Shown here: piece after piece, positions 36,272-46,598 of the stretch | Position numbering within the stretch: the stretch's first letter is position 1 | Layout of the letters: each line of letters starts with the position of its first letter | From: Colwellia sp. PAMC 20917 | Lineage (GTDB): Bacteria; Pseudomonadota; Gammaproteobacteria; Enterobacterales; Alteromonadaceae | NCBI RefSeq assembly: GCF_001767295.1 | Contig: NZ_CP014944.1 | Span: forward strand, 1,798,001 to 1,862,000 | Direction of reading: 5' to 3' | DNA: 64,000 nt | Made by a program: the position numbers and the translations under genes | The notes under the pieces: model-generated | What the model saw: the letters and a program-made list of their open reading frames with translations, nothing else | What the model was told of the DNA's origin: nothing | Databases searched by the model: none

Positions 36272-38029
36272 ATGACTGGTATGATCCCTCGACAATTTAT
36301 TGATGATTTATTAGCGCGCGCTGATATTGTTGAATTAATTGACTCTCGAGTGCCATTAAAGAAAGCCGGCAAAAATTATCAAGCTTGTTGCCCATTCCAT
36401 ACCGAAAAGTCTCCCTCGTTCAGTGTTAGCCAAGATAAGCAATTCTATCATTGCTTTGGTTGTGGAGAACACGGCAATGCAATTTCCTTTTTGATGGAAT
36501 TTGACCGTTTAGAATTCCCTGATGCGATTGAAGAACTTGCCTCCCATTATAATATGGAAGTGCCACGTGAACAAAATAACCAGAGCCCTGCGCAACTAAA
36601 GCAGCAGCAACAAGTTCATAAACAAAAACAAGATGATTACGAACTGATGGAAAAAATCAGTCGTTTCTATCAACAACAATTAAAAGTGGCTACCGATAAA
36701 GATACCGCCATTGATTATTTAAAAGGTCGCGGTTTAAGCGGTGAAGTGGTGAAGCGCTTTGGTATTGGTTATATCAGTGACGCTTGGGATGGGATGATGA
36801 ACCATTTTGCCAAAAATCCTCAAACCACTCAGCAACTTGTAGATTTAGGTATGGCAATCCCTGGCGATAAAAATCGTCCTTATGATCGTTTTAGAGGTCG
36901 TATTCAATTCCCCATTCGTGACAAGCGAGGTCGCGTTATTGGTTTTGGTGGTCGTGTATTGGGTGATGGTACGCCAAAGTATTTAAACTCTCCAGAAACA
37001 CGTATTTATCATAAAGGCCATGAACTTTACGGATTATTTGAAGCAAAACAAGCCAATAAACAATTGTCTCGATTGGTCGTGGTTGAAGGCTACATGGATG
37101 TTGTGGCATTAGCACAACATGGTGTCGACTATGCTGTAGCGTCGCTCGGTACATCAACCACCCCAGAACAATGCCAAACTTTATTTAGAACCGTTAAAGA
37201 AGTTATCTGTTGTTATGACGGTGACCGAGCAGGCCGAGATGCTGCATGGCGAGCCATGGAGAATGCCCTGCCTTTAATCAACGATGGTACGAGTTTAAAA
37301 TTTGTATTTTTACCCGACGGTGAAGACCCTGATTCGTTGATCAGAGAAAAAGGTCAACAAGCTTTCGAAGAAATTCTAGATAACGCCACACCCTTGTCAG
37401 TTTTTCTTTTTGATCACCTTTCTCTGCAAGTCAATATGAGTACTTTGGAAGGAAAATCAAAAATGATTGAGCTCTTCCAGCCCTACTTAAATAAGCTGCC
37501 TGATAGTACCTTAAAAGATTCAATTTTGACTGAATTAGCCAATAAATTCGCCCGTGGCAACGAAAAACGTTTAGACGAATTACGTAAAAAGAACAATCAA
37601 AACAACAAGGCAAGTACAGTAAAGAAGCAAAGTAAAATAACACCATTACGCCTTGCTATTGCATTATTACTTGAGCACCCCCATATCATTAGTGCATTAC
37701 CGGATATTACTATTTTACAACAACTCGATATGCCAGGTATTCCTTTGCTAAATCGGCTGTTAGTTTTATGTAAACAAAATTCAAAAATTAACAGTGCTCA
37801 GCTTATTGAACATTTTCGAGGGACCACTGAAGGTAGCCAATTAACAAAGTTAATGTGCTTACAACATCATGTTGAACCTGAAAATGCTGAATCGATGTTT
37901 ATTGATGTAATAGAAAGTTTTTTAAACAAATTTATTGAACAACGTACGGAGCAATTGCTTGCCAAAGAACATGCAACTGGCTTAAGTAAAAGTGAGAAAC
38001 AAGAATTACATAGTTTGTTAAGTGCGTAG
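36272..38029 (+). CDS. dnaG: DNA primase DnaG
   Basis: Makes RNA primers at the replication fork. 585 residues. The N-terminal zinc-binding domain is clear (CCPFHTEKSPSFSV, FYHCFGCGEHGN). The TOPRIM catalytic core follows, with VVVEGYMDVVALAQHG and CYDGDRAGRDAAWRA. A helicase-binding C-terminal domain completes it. The ATG at 36272 (MTGMIPRQFIDDLLARADIV) aligns with the E. coli start. Second member of the macromolecular synthesis group, 114 bp before rpoD. Confidence 0.96.
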   Translation: MTGMIPRQFIDDLLARADIVELIDSRVPLKKAGKNYQACCPFHTEKSPSFSVSQDKQFYHCFGCGEHGNAISFLMEFDRLEFPDAIEELASHYNMEVPREQNNQSPAQLKQQQQVHKQKQDDYELMEKISRFYQQQLKVATDKDTAIDYLKGRGLSGEVVKRFGIGYISDAWDGMMNHFAKNPQTTQQLVDLGMAIPGDKNRPYDRFRGRIQFPIRDKRGRVIGFGGRVLGDGTPKYLNSPETRIYHKGHELYGLFEAKQANKQLSRLVVVEGYMDVVALAQHGVDYAVASLGTSTTPEQCQTLFRTVKEVICCYDGDRAGRDAAWRAMENALPLINDGTSLKFVFLPDGEDPDSLIREKGQQAFEEILDNATPLSVFLFDHLSLQVNMSTLEGKSKMIELFQPYLNKLPDSTLKDSILTELANKFARGNEKRLDELRKKNNQNNKASTVKKQSKITPLRLAIALLLEHPHIISALPDITILQQLDMPGIPLLNRLLVLCKQNSKINSAQLIEHFRGTTEGSQLTKLMCLQHHVEPENAESMFIDVIESFLNKFIEQRTEQLLAKEHATGLSKSEKQELHSLLSA

Positions 38030-38143
38030 CAAACAAAAATAAGTTGAACAAACTTTAACGCTGGCAATATACTAAGCAATTAGCTATAATTTCCGGCTTA
38101 CTGTTTTCATTTTGATAGCCATAATTTAGGTGGACACTCGTCA

Positions 38144-39985
38144 ATGAATCAAGCCCCACAATCTAGACTTAAAGAGCTCATTACCAAAGGTAAAGAGCAA
38201 GGTTACTTAACTTTTGCTCAAGTTAACGATCACCTGCCACAAGATATAATCGATTCAGACCAAGTTGAAGACATCGTTAGAATGATCAACGACATGGGTA
38301 TTCAGGTATTCGAAACTGCTCCAGATCAAGACACCTTGATGATGACAGAAGGTAATACTGATGAAGATGCTGCTGAAGCAGCTGCCCAAGCACTTGCTAC
38401 GGTTGAAAGCGAAATTGGTAGAACGACTGATCCTGTCCGCATGTACATGCGTGAAATGGGCACGGTTGAGCTATTAACGCGTAAAGGCGAAATTGTTATC
38501 GCTAAGCGTATTGAAGAAGGCATCAAAGAAGTTCAGCGTAGTGTTGCTGAATATCCGCCGGCAATCAATTTCTTGCTCGATATGTGGGACAACTTTGAAG
38601 CTGAAGAAGTACGTTTAACCGATATTATCGTTGGCTTTTTAGACCCTGATGCTGAAGAAGAAGAAATTCCAGCAGCAGCGACGCATATTGGTTCAGAGCT
38701 TTCAAAAGAAGAGCTCAACGACGAAGATAAGTCTGATGGCGACGAGGAAGATGAGGAAGAAGAAGATACCGGTCCTTGTCCTGAACTTGCTAAAGAAAAG
38801 TTCACTCTACTTCGCAATGCCTACGAAAAAGCAAATAAAGTTATTAATGCTAAAGGTCGTGGTCATAAAGACGCACAAGCAGCGATTGATGATTTAGCTG
38901 AAGTATTTAAAGAATTCCGTTTAATCCCTAAACTTTTTGATAAGCTTGTTAAAAACATGCGTAGCGTAATGGATAGATTACGTATTCAAGAACGTTTAAT
39001 CATGAAGCACTGTGTTGTTGGTGCTGGCATGCCTAAAACAACCTTTATCAAAATTTTTCCAGGCAATGAAACCTCTAAAGATTGGTTTAACGAGCAAAAA
39101 GCTGCAGGTCATGCTTATTCAGCAAAATTATCTGATATTGAGTTAGACGTTGAACGTTGTATTTATAAATTAAATCAATTAGAAAAAGAAACGTTCTTAA
39201 ATGTACACGGTATAAAAGATATTAACCGTCGTATGTCTATCGGTGAAGCTAAGGCTCGTCGTGCGAAAAAAGAAATGGTTGAAGCTAACCTACGTTTAGT
39301 TATCTCGATTGCTAAAAAATATACCAACCGTGGTTTACAATTCTTAGATTTAATCCAAGAAGGTAACATTGGTTTGATGAAAGCGGTTGATAAATTTGAA
39401 TACCGTCGTGGTTACAAATTTTCAACGTATGCAACGTGGTGGATCCGTCAAGCGATCACCCGTTCAATTGCTGACCAAGCCAGAACGATTCGTATCCCTG
39501 TGCATATGATAGAAACGATTAATAAATTAAATCGTATTTCTCGTCAGATGTTACAAGAAATGGGACGTGAGCCAACACCTGAAGAATTAGCTGAACGCAT
39601 GATCATGCCGGAAGATAAGATTCGTAAAGTATTGAAGATTGCTAAAGAACCTATTTCAATGGAAACCCCTATCGGTGATGACGAAGATTCACACTTGGGC
39701 GATTTTATTGAAGATGGTAATGGCGAACTACCTGTTGACTCGGCTACCGCTGAAAACTTGAAAGATGCGACACACGAAGTATTAGCTGGCTTAACCGCTC
39801 GTGAAGCTAAAGTGTTAAGAATGCGTTTTGGTATCGACATGAATACTGATCATACGTTAGAAGAAGTGGGTAAGCAGTTTGATGTTACCCGTGAACGTAT
39901 TCGTCAAATCGAAGCAAAAGCGTTACGTAAATTACGTCACCCTTCTCGCTCTGAGCAACTTAAAAGTTTCTTAGACGGCGAATAA
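38144..39985 (+). CDS. rpoD: RNA polymerase sigma-70 factor RpoD
   Basis: Primary sigma factor, 613 residues. Region 1.1 is at the N-terminus ([18 protein letters not shown]), then [21 protein letters not shown] (1.2). A long acidic non-conserved insert follows ([13 protein letters not shown] near residue 205). Region 2 carries [33 protein letters not shown] and the promoter -10 helix [12 protein letters not shown]. Region 4 ends in [23 protein letters not shown]. Full length, standard neighbourhood after dnaG. Confidence 0.97.
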   Translation: MNQAPQSRLKELITKGKEQGYLTFAQVNDHLPQDIIDSDQVEDIVRMINDMGIQVFETAPDQDTLMMTEGNTDEDAAEAAAQALATVESEIGRTTDPVRMYMREMGTVELLTRKGEIVIAKRIEEGIKEVQRSVAEYPPAINFLLDMWDNFEAEEVRLTDIIVGFLDPDAEEEEIPAAATHIGSELSKEELNDEDKSDGDEEDEEEEDTGPCPELAKEKFTLLRNAYEKANKVINAKGRGHKDAQAAIDDLAEVFKEFRLIPKLFDKLVKNMRSVMDRLRIQERLIMKHCVVGAGMPKTTFIKIFPGNETSKDWFNEQKAAGHAYSAKLSDIELDVERCIYKLNQLEKETFLNVHGIKDINRRMSIGEAKARRAKKEMVEANLRLVISIAKKYTNRGLQFLDLIQEGNIGLMKAVDKFEYRRGYKFSTYATWWIRQAITRSIADQARTIRIPVHMIETINKLNRISRQMLQEMGREPTPEELAERMIMPEDKIRKVLKIAKEPISMETPIGDDEDSHLGDFIEDGNGELPVDSATAENLKDATHEVLAGLTAREAKVLRMRFGIDMNTDHTLEEVGKQFDVTRERIRQIEAKALRKLRHPSRSEQLKSFLDGE

Positions 39986-40011
39986 AGCTTTCATTTTTAA
40001 ATAGATGACTT

Positions 40012-40043
40012 AAAATCCAGTAATTAATTACTGGATTTTTTTT
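40012..40043 (+). terminator. rpoD terminator
   Basis: Stem AAAATCCAGTAATTAATTACTGGATTTT followed by continuing T's, 26 bp after the rpoD stop. Self-complementary and T-rich at the right side: a good intrinsic terminator. Confidence 0.85.
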
Positions 40044-40102
40044 GTCTTTAATTAACTCGATTCATTAATCAGCCAATCAAATTTTTCATAAAAGGACTTT
40101 CA

Positions 40103-40732
40103 ATGCGCTTTCTCATTCTACTATTTTCTTTATTTTTAACACTACCTACTTTAGCGGCTAAATCTGGACCTATCGAGGTAACTCCCTTTGCAGGTTACCG
40201 TTTGGGAGGAGACTTTACTATTGCAAGTGACTTTGGTGAAATGAGTGAGTCCCAATCGTTAGAAATTGAGACAGATGAAAGCTCAAGTTTTGGGGTGATT
40301 GTTGCTTGGCCTTATGACAATAAACGCCAAGGTGAATTACTGATAAGTCACTATAAGAGTGAATTAATTCCTACTAGTTTATTAAGCCCTTATACTAGTG
40401 ACTTATCGGTAACTTACCTACATATCGGTGGTAGTGTGCCACTTTCAAATAGCTTAGTCCCCTTTTGGTTTTCTGGTGGCTTTGGTGTTACTCATTTTTC
40501 ACCCGAGGCCAAAAAACTTGATGATGAAACTAAGCTATCAGTAAACCTAGGGGTTTACAGTAAATTACAACTCAATGACCGTATAGCGATTCGTTTAGGT
40601 GCAAGAGTGTATGCGACACTCATTGACTCCCAAGACGCACTTTTCTGTGATAATAATAATTGTAAAATAGCAATATCGAGCGATATGTGGATACAAAGCG
40701 AATTATCAGCAGGTTTAACCTTCACGTTTTAA
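40103..40732 (+). CDS. Outer membrane beta-barrel-like protein
   Basis: 209 residues with a clear signal peptide (MRFLILLFSLFLTLPTLAA, cleavage after LAA). The mature part has alternating-residue beta strands, starting PIEVTPFAGYRLGGDF and ending SELSAGLTFTF, the terminal aromatic typical of outer membrane barrels. The size fits an eight-stranded barrel of the OmpW/OmpA-like kind. No specific family assigned. Stands alone after rpoD and converges with the di-heme gene. Confidence 0.7.
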   Translation: MRFLILLFSLFLTLPTLAAKSGPIEVTPFAGYRLGGDFTIASDFGEMSESQSLEIETDESSSFGVIVAWPYDNKRQGELLISHYKSELIPTSLLSPYTSDLSVTYLHIGGSVPLSNSLVPFWFSGGFGVTHFSPEAKKLDDETKLSVNLGVYSKLQLNDRIAIRLGARVYATLIDSQDALFCDNNNCKIAISSDMWIQSELSAGLTFTF

Positions 40733-40735
40733 GAC

Positions 40736-41905
40736 TTACTTCTCAACAATAAGATGCTTGGGATCAGATAGAAATGTTTGGTCCGTCAAGGTTTTCAAAA
40801 AAGCAATTAAGTCTTCTTTTTCTGCTTTTGTTAAGACAAATCCTTTAATGAACTGACTTTTCAGTGGATTACTTCGCCCATCACCTTGATATTCACCCGT
40901 AGTAACATTTCGTCCACCAGCGGCATAAAAATCAACAACTTCCGCTAAGCTTCCAATACTTCCGTCATGCATGTAGGGCGCACTAACTTCAATATTACGT
41001 AATGTTGGCGCTCTAAATCGGCCATTATCTCTCACTAACGTTGAAATTTCAGACAAACCAGTATCATGTTTAGGGTAGCCTGATTTATCACGACCACTTT
41101 GATGGCTAACATTATACAAACCCGTATTATGGAAGGGTCTGCGATCAATAAGCTGTTTTTCATGACTGGTAGACTGAGTGAAATTAAATCCGCCGTGACA
41201 ATGATGGCATTCAAGCTGCTCTGAGAAAAATAAATTCATACCGCGTAAAGCCGAGGCAGAAATAGCATTGTCATCAGCCAAATAGGCATAGGCATCGAAC
41301 GGTGAATCTAAAGAAATTAAACTGCGCACGTAACTCGCTAATGCTTTAACAATCAAATCGAAACTTATGGTTTTTTTTGGGAAGGCTTCAGTGAATAAAC
41401 GCTGATAATTCTTAGTATTAAATCGCGCTAAAACCTCATCTTCATGGCCAGTTATACCTAATTCAACCGGTGATTCACCAAACATAGGTAATAGTATTTG
41501 CTGTTCAATAGAGGTTAAACCGTCATGGGCCCACGTTAATGTTTTATTGTACGCTATGTTAACTAAAGCAGAGGCATTACGTCGATGTGGTTGTGCGGTG
41601 CTACCGAATGAGTGTGGGATATTTTCACCAAAAGAAAATTCTTGATGATGACAACTGGCGCAAGCTTGTTGTTGATTGGCAGATAAACTTTTATCAAAAA
41701 AGAGTTGTTTACCTAAATTGACTTTTGCTTGGGTCATTGGGTTATCTTGTGGTACTTGTGGCTTAGGAAAACCTTCGATAATGGGCCACTGATATTCTCC
41801 TGCTAACTCTTTATTATCACTACATGATTGCAGTAGTAAGCAAAGCATTACCAGTACTAAACCCGACAGGTAAAATGTGACTGTCTTTAAACGTTGGCTA
41901 ACCAT
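40736..41905 (-). CDS. MbnH-type di-heme cytochrome c protein (metallo-mystery pair)
   Basis: 389 residues with a lipoprotein-like signal (LLLQSC). Two haem c sites are present, CASCHHQEF and CHHCHGGFNF, in a cytochrome c peroxidase-like fold with APTLRNIEVSAPYMHDGS and a final YQGDGRSNPL. This is the pattern of MbnH proteins, which pair with MbnP. In the known pair MbnH oxidises a tryptophan of MbnP to kynurenine so that it binds copper. It overlaps the MbnP-like gene by 8 bp, supporting joint function in the periplasm. Identification is from motif and pairing, not from a search. Confidence 0.85.
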   Translation of the reverse strand: MVSQRLKTVTFYLSGLVLVMLCLLLQSCSDNKELAGEYQWPIIEGFPKPQVPQDNPMTQAKVNLGKQLFFDKSLSANQQQACASCHHQEFSFGENIPHSFGSTAQPHRRNASALVNIAYNKTLTWAHDGLTSIEQQILLPMFGESPVELGITGHEDEVLARFNTKNYQRLFTEAFPKKTISFDLIVKALASYVRSLISLDSPFDAYAYLADDNAISASALRGMNLFFSEQLECHHCHGGFNFTQSTSHEKQLIDRRPFHNTGLYNVSHQSGRDKSGYPKHDTGLSEISTLVRDNGRFRAPTLRNIEVSAPYMHDGSIGSLAEVVDFYAAGGRNVTTGEYQGDGRSNPLKSQFIKGFVLTKAEKEDLIAFLKTLTDQTFLSDPKHLIVEK

Positions 41906-42749
41906 CTATTTGCGCCTTAAGGTTTGTTTTAAATAGCATAGACTGATCTGTATTATTGGTATTTATCCCTAGATTTTTAAATAACACTTTACAGCTTTCT
42001 TCATCAACCGATGACTGACAACTGTTTGCACGAGTTAATGTTATATCAGTAATTAATGCTGATAAATCAAACTCGATAGTAGTTATTAGTGAAGTGAAAG
42101 GCAAAGAAACGACAACTCGATTAGGGTACAAACATTCACTTTTTGGCGAACGAACAGGACTTAAGGCTTTGCAACCGGTAGAGCCTAAATGAAACAGCCA
42201 ATCATCATCGGGTGAAGCTAACTCTGCACGCATAAATTTGTGACCACCCTGCCATCCCCAGAACATTGAGGCTTCATTTAACGGGCTAGGCTGTGTTAAT
42301 GGGTTAAGGTGATTCAGTGCAAACGGCACACCTAAGGTAAAACGAATATCGGTTATAACACTAGCTTCATTTAGAGGGGTTAATTCAAGTTGCCAATAGT
42401 CTTGCTCACCTTCTTCATTACACACCTCTCCCAATAAGGCGACATTCTCTGCTTGATGAGCATTTGTTGTCATCGACCAGGGCTGCCAACCATTTTTTTT
42501 AGTGTTAACTTCAACATCATGTATAAAAAACTGTAATTGCTGATACTGCCAATTTTTTGAGGCCGCACCTAGGAGTTGTTCATTATTACCATTGAAGTGA
42601 CTGGCACAGTTCAAAGTAACCTGCTTATAAACCGGTTGAAAAGTGAGTGTTATTGGGGACTCGTTTTGAAAACATCCTGAAAGTAACGTAACACTTAACC
42701 CAAAAATAGTTGTGACAGATAAAATTTTTTTTAATATATAACAGTTCAT
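41898..42749 (-). CDS. MbnP-family copper-binding protein (four-Cys metallo-mystery protein)
   Basis: 283 residues with lipobox LLSGC at residue 26, so a likely lipoprotein. The mature sequence shows the MbnP pattern: QPVYKQVTLNCASHF, LQFFIHDVEVN, MFWGWQGGHKFMRAEL, FHLGSTGCKALSP and SECLYPNRVVV, with conserved cysteines in the order expected of this family. The motif MFWGWQGGHKF contains the tryptophan region where the partner could act. The four-base start is shared with the MbnH gene (ATGGTTAGCC inside its last codons). Copper binding is family knowledge. Confidence 0.85.
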   Translation of the reverse strand: MNCYILKKILSVTTIFGLSVTLLSGCFQNESPITLTFQPVYKQVTLNCASHFNGNNEQLLGAASKNWQYQQLQFFIHDVEVNTKKNGWQPWSMTTNAHQAENVALLGEVCNEEGEQDYWQLELTPLNEASVITDIRFTLGVPFALNHLNPLTQPSPLNEASMFWGWQGGHKFMRAELASPDDDWLFHLGSTGCKALSPVRSPKSECLYPNRVVVSLPFTSLITTIEFDLSALITDITLTRANSCQSSVDEESCKVLFKNLGINTNNTDQSMLFKTNLKAQIDG

Positions 42750-42891
42750 TTGAATAAGGCTTAATCGTTGAATGCAAAGTAATACTTACATGAAGTTAAG
42801 ATAATGTTAACGAGTTAGTTTTAAATTGTACGTTAACTTGCTATGGTAAAGCCATCAAATATTGAGCAGCTAAATAAAAAACGAGTACATT

Positions 42892-45651
42892 ATGGCTAAA
42901 ATATCATTACCTCTTGGCATTGCAATTATTTCAATATCTTATTTTTTACTCTCTTCAAATACATTAGCTCATTCAGAGCATGATAAGTCGAGGTTTGTTG
43001 CTGTTAATGGTGTAGATAAAGACCGCTGTGATAATGTTCTTAGACCCTGTAAAACAATTGCCTATGCTGTTAGCCAAGCAAACAAAGGTGATAACGTACT
43101 TGTTGCTTCAGGCGACTTTACAATCACTTCAAGCGAAGAACTATTTTATTTAAAAAGCGCTCTTGTGTCAGTCGTCGGAGGCTATAATCAATTTGATCAT
43201 TATCAATCGCAAAGCCCTCAGTCAAATGTGACCACTTTACATAATATTCCAATGGAAATGGTTGATGAGCTTCGCAGTAACGGTTTTAGCGTTATTGCAG
43301 ATGGTAAAGCCTTTGCTAAAGATAAAGATTTAAAACAAAAACTTGCAAGTTATTATCAACTCAGTGAAAGCCAAGCAAATGAACCTTGTGTTAATGGCAA
43401 AGCTGATATTTTTGACTGCAATAACATTGATTTACTCGCTCATTTCCCATTAACTGCAATGTCGAATGATCCAGTTGAAGGCAACGATATTTGGGGTCAT
43501 GTCGATTTAAATACGGGTAATGAATTTGCTATTATGGGCGTAAAAAATGGCGTTGTTGTGGTTAATGTTACAAACCCAACCACTCCTGTTGAAGTGGGCA
43601 CAATACCTGGAGTCACCTCAACATGGCGAGATGTAAAAGTTTACCAATACTTTGATGAAAATATCAATTTATGGCAAGCCTATGCTTATGTAACAACCGA
43701 AGGTGTTCGAAATGGTCCAACAGATTATGTGACTATTATTGACCTTAACAATCTTCCTCATTCAATAACCTTAGTTGAAAAGAATAAAGTGGTCAGTAGA
43801 GCCCATAATGTTTATATCACTAATGTTGATCATACCCTCAATATAACGCTTCCAGATCAAACAGCTTCACTACAACTTATTGGTACAAACACTAGAGGTG
43901 GAGCTTTCCAAAGCTATTCATTAGAAAACCCAAAAACATTAGTCAACGTTACTGCTAACAATTTTGGTAATGGCTACACCCATGATGGGGCTTCTCTTGT
44001 TATAGATGATCAGCGTTCTGTTAATGATTGTGGTTTAACGTCTGGGAGTTGTACTGTTTTCATTGATTTTAATGAAGACGTCATGAAGTTATGGAATATC
44101 ACCGATCCAAATGACTCAACCCAGTTAGGTACAGCTGAATATAACGACGTAGCTCCGAACAATAAATATGTACATTCTGGCTGGGGCACTGAAGATAAGC
44201 AGTTCATTTTATTACATGATGAATTTGATGAATTTCGTGGTGGATTAAATACCACCGTTAGAATATTTTCAATTGGGGACCTAACGAACCCATCACAGGT
44301 TGGCCAATGGACCGGTCCTACACAGGCGATTGATCATAATGGTTTTGTTCGAGGTAATAGATACTATATGTCTAACTACGAACGTGGTTTAACCATTTTA
44401 GACATTACGGATCCAACAACGCCTACTGAGGTTGGGTTCTTTGATACTTTCACACCGAGTAACTCAGCAAGCTTTAATGGTGCATGGGGCGTTTATCCAT
44501 TTTTACCGTCAGGAAATATTCTCGTTAGCGATATCAACAGTGGTCTGTATGTATTAAAAGATAACGCTAAAGCTTCAACGAAAGGAATGTTCAGCTTTAC
44601 CAGTAAAAGCACACAAACCGCTCAAGGAACAACACTAAACCTTATTGTGCAACGAAATGGTTCAGACATTACAGAAAGTGCTGCGGTAAGTTACCAAGTG
44701 ATTCAAGGTAGCGCCAAAAAAGGCACTGACTTTGATGTAGAAAACAACATACTCACTTGGGCTGCAAACGATAATACCAATAAGACAATAAGTATTGATA
44801 TCGCAGATGACCTAACAAATACCGAATTTTCAGAGTCTTTCTTTATACGTTTATATAATCCAACTAATGGTGCAACACTTGGTTCAAACAGTTACAACAC
44901 CATCAATATTACTGGGTTAATAGACAAAGGAACGGGAAGCTTTGAATTCGACGAGCAAACAATCGCAGAGAATGTTGATGAATACACCGTAAATGTTAAC
45001 CGAATGGGTAGCACATCGGGCAGTATTTCATTCCAATATCAACTGACTTCAGGACAAGCGATTATTGGTAGCGATATCATTGATGCATCGGGGCAAGTAT
45101 CTTGGGGCGAAGGTGAAAGTGATACTAAAAAAATTATATTAACCATTATTGATGATATTGAAGAAGAAGAAAATGAAACGTTCACCTTAACCTTATCAAG
45201 CATCGATAATAGTCGGTTAGGTAATAATGCTGAGATTATATTCACTATTGCTGATGATGATCAAAATACAGCACCTGTGGTTACCCTAAGAGAAAATTTT
45301 GAAGTAAATACTAATCAAGGTGTAACTTTAACGGCTCAAGCCATCGATGCAGAAAGCGACAGTATGACCTACTTATGGGAGCAAACAGCAGGCTCAGCGG
45401 TATCAATAACTAACGCTGATATGTTATCAGCTAGCTTTACAGCCCCAAATAACGCTACCTCGTTAACATTTAAACTTACCGCTACTGATTTCAGAGGTGC
45501 ATCAAGTACAGGAAGTGTTATTGTTTCAGTGGTCGCGCCCGTTGTAGTAACACCAACGCCCAACACACCAAGTAGCGGTGGCACAATATTATGGTTAACA
45601 ATCCTTTCATTATCTTTATTAACCAAGAGAAAAGTCATTATCAATAAATAG
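42892..45651 (+). CDS. Choice-of-anchor B family surface protein with Calx-beta repeats
   Basis: 919 residues with a signal peptide (ISYFLLSSNTLAHS). The first half contains a right-handed repeat-like segment and LVIVD-type repeats (DITDPTTPTEVGFF, NVTNPTTPVEVGTIPG, STWRDVKVYQYF). The second half contains two Calx-beta domains (for example FDEQTIAENVDEYTVNVNR). A PKD-like stretch and a C-terminal GlyGly-CTERM-like sorting signal (SSGGTILWLTILSLSLLTKRK) close the protein. It is divergent from the MbnP/MbnH pair. Its role is probably at the cell surface; a link to copper is only a guess from position. Confidence 0.78.
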   Translation: MAKISLPLGIAIISISYFLLSSNTLAHSEHDKSRFVAVNGVDKDRCDNVLRPCKTIAYAVSQANKGDNVLVASGDFTITSSEELFYLKSALVSVVGGYNQFDHYQSQSPQSNVTTLHNIPMEMVDELRSNGFSVIADGKAFAKDKDLKQKLASYYQLSESQANEPCVNGKADIFDCNNIDLLAHFPLTAMSNDPVEGNDIWGHVDLNTGNEFAIMGVKNGVVVVNVTNPTTPVEVGTIPGVTSTWRDVKVYQYFDENINLWQAYAYVTTEGVRNGPTDYVTIIDLNNLPHSITLVEKNKVVSRAHNVYITNVDHTLNITLPDQTASLQLIGTNTRGGAFQSYSLENPKTLVNVTANNFGNGYTHDGASLVIDDQRSVNDCGLTSGSCTVFIDFNEDVMKLWNITDPNDSTQLGTAEYNDVAPNNKYVHSGWGTEDKQFILLHDEFDEFRGGLNTTVRIFSIGDLTNPSQVGQWTGPTQAIDHNGFVRGNRYYMSNYERGLTILDITDPTTPTEVGFFDTFTPSNSASFNGAWGVYPFLPSGNILVSDINSGLYVLKDNAKASTKGMFSFTSKSTQTAQGTTLNLIVQRNGSDITESAAVSYQVIQGSAKKGTDFDVENNILTWAANDNTNKTISIDIADDLTNTEFSESFFIRLYNPTNGATLGSNSYNTINITGLIDKGTGSFEFDEQTIAENVDEYTVNVNRMGSTSGSISFQYQLTSGQAIIGSDIIDASGQVSWGEGESDTKKIILTIIDDIEEEENETFTLTLSSIDNSRLGNNAEIIFTIADDDQNTAPVVTLRENFEVNTNQGVTLTAQAIDAESDSMTYLWEQTAGSAVSITNADMLSASFTAPNNATSLTFKLTATDFRGASSTGSVIVSVVAPVVVTPTPNTPSSGGTILWLTILSLSLLTKRKVIINK

Positions 45652-45815
45652 TATCTAGGCAATAGTGATATAAAATCACCCGTATTGCCTAACAATTAAG
45701 CGAACAACGTAAAATTTAGCATTTTTTAAAAATACGCTAGTGACAACAAAATAAAAAATGCTTATACTTCACGCCGCTTTAAGTTGAAGTCTCAATTTAA
45801 AGCGGATAAAAAGAT

Positions 45816-45892
45816 GGCCCCTTAGCTCAGTTGGTTAGAGCATTCGACTCATAATCGACAGGTCCCCTGTTCAAGTCAGGGAGGGGCCACCA
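45816..45892 (+). tRNA. tRNA-Ile2 (CAU anticodon, decoding AUA)
   Basis: A complete 77-base cloverleaf from GGCCCC to CCA with anticodon loop ACTCATAA. CAU suggests methionine, but the acceptor GGCCCC...GGGGCC, the GACTCATAATC arm and TTCAAGTC match the lysidine-modified isoleucine tRNA of gammaproteobacteria better than elongator tRNA-Met. Its 3' part is the attachment site of the island that follows; the gene itself is intact. The TilS enzyme needed for the modification is elsewhere. Confidence 0.85.
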
Positions 45893-45899
45893 TTTTTAT
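45847..45899. repeat. attL: 3' part of tRNA-Ile2, 53-bp direct repeat
   Basis: The 53 bases from ACTCATAATCGACAGG to CACCATTTTTAT are repeated exactly at 54343-54395. They cover the tRNA anticodon loop to just past its CCA, a standard target for tyrosine integrases. This copy is part of the working tRNA gene. Confidence 0.9.
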
Positions 45900-46598
45900 A
45901 TAGCAAATTCAAATAGTTACCTCAAAATTCAAAACAAAAACAATACTCGGTCCCACCTCCGCTGGTCCATGGCTGGGGAAGTTAAATCTATAACAAACTC
46001 AACGCATAACTTTCGCTCAGCTCAAACACAAGTAAGTACTGCCGATCTCCATCAAATAACGCATCACAACTAAAACAATAGCCTAAACGCTACCACCTCA
46101 AATTCTCACATCAAAAAATACAATCCAATAGCCTCCCAAAAACAACACAAGTACCAGAAATAGACCTGACTAAAATTCATCACTCACCACAAGCACTGGT
46201 CAAATCAACATAGCCACGCCCATCAAGCACCTGCTGTGCTATAGCCCTAACGACTACCAATCCCAGTAGCAAGCCAATCATCCAAAAACAGCCAAAATCT
46301 CAAAGCTGCAACTTCACTGAGTGAAAATCAAATGCAGCAATGAATGAAACAACATTTTTAATTTTTTTCGCTGTCGCGAAGCATTAGAAAATGATTATAG
46401 AAATTCTTTTAATATTTAAAGATTAAGCGAAGCAGCCACTCCATTGGCTGAGCGTATTTTTCAAGATTCAAATCATTTTATAATTTATTGCTCCGTGCCT
46501 GAGCAGCTATTTACTCCCGAAACTAAATCTCTTTGAAATATATATGAAGTGATTGAGCTTACTACTTCTTAGTAGGCATTTAATTCTAGGAGAATAAT
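45900..46598. other. Gene-free left arm of the island with strong base skew
   Basis: Roughly the first 430 bp are very rich in C and A and poor in G on the plus strand (so G/T-rich on the minus strand), with no frame of coding type on either strand. Toward the end there is a TTCGC/GCGAA hairpin near 46368. A possible promoter for the peptide operon is not clear; AGGAG precedes its ATG. Function unknown; could be an integrase-binding or replication region. Confidence 0.5.

Noticed and set aside
38533-38817. Serine-rich minus-strand protein
   Set aside because: It is the antisense reading of the acidic insert of rpoD.
42780-42891. Copper-responsive operator between MbnP and the surface protein
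   Set aside because: I looked for a palindromic CueR-like site but none was convincing.
45816-45892. Elongator tRNA-Met
   Set aside because: The anticodon is CAU, but acceptor and anticodon arms match isoleucine-2 tRNA.
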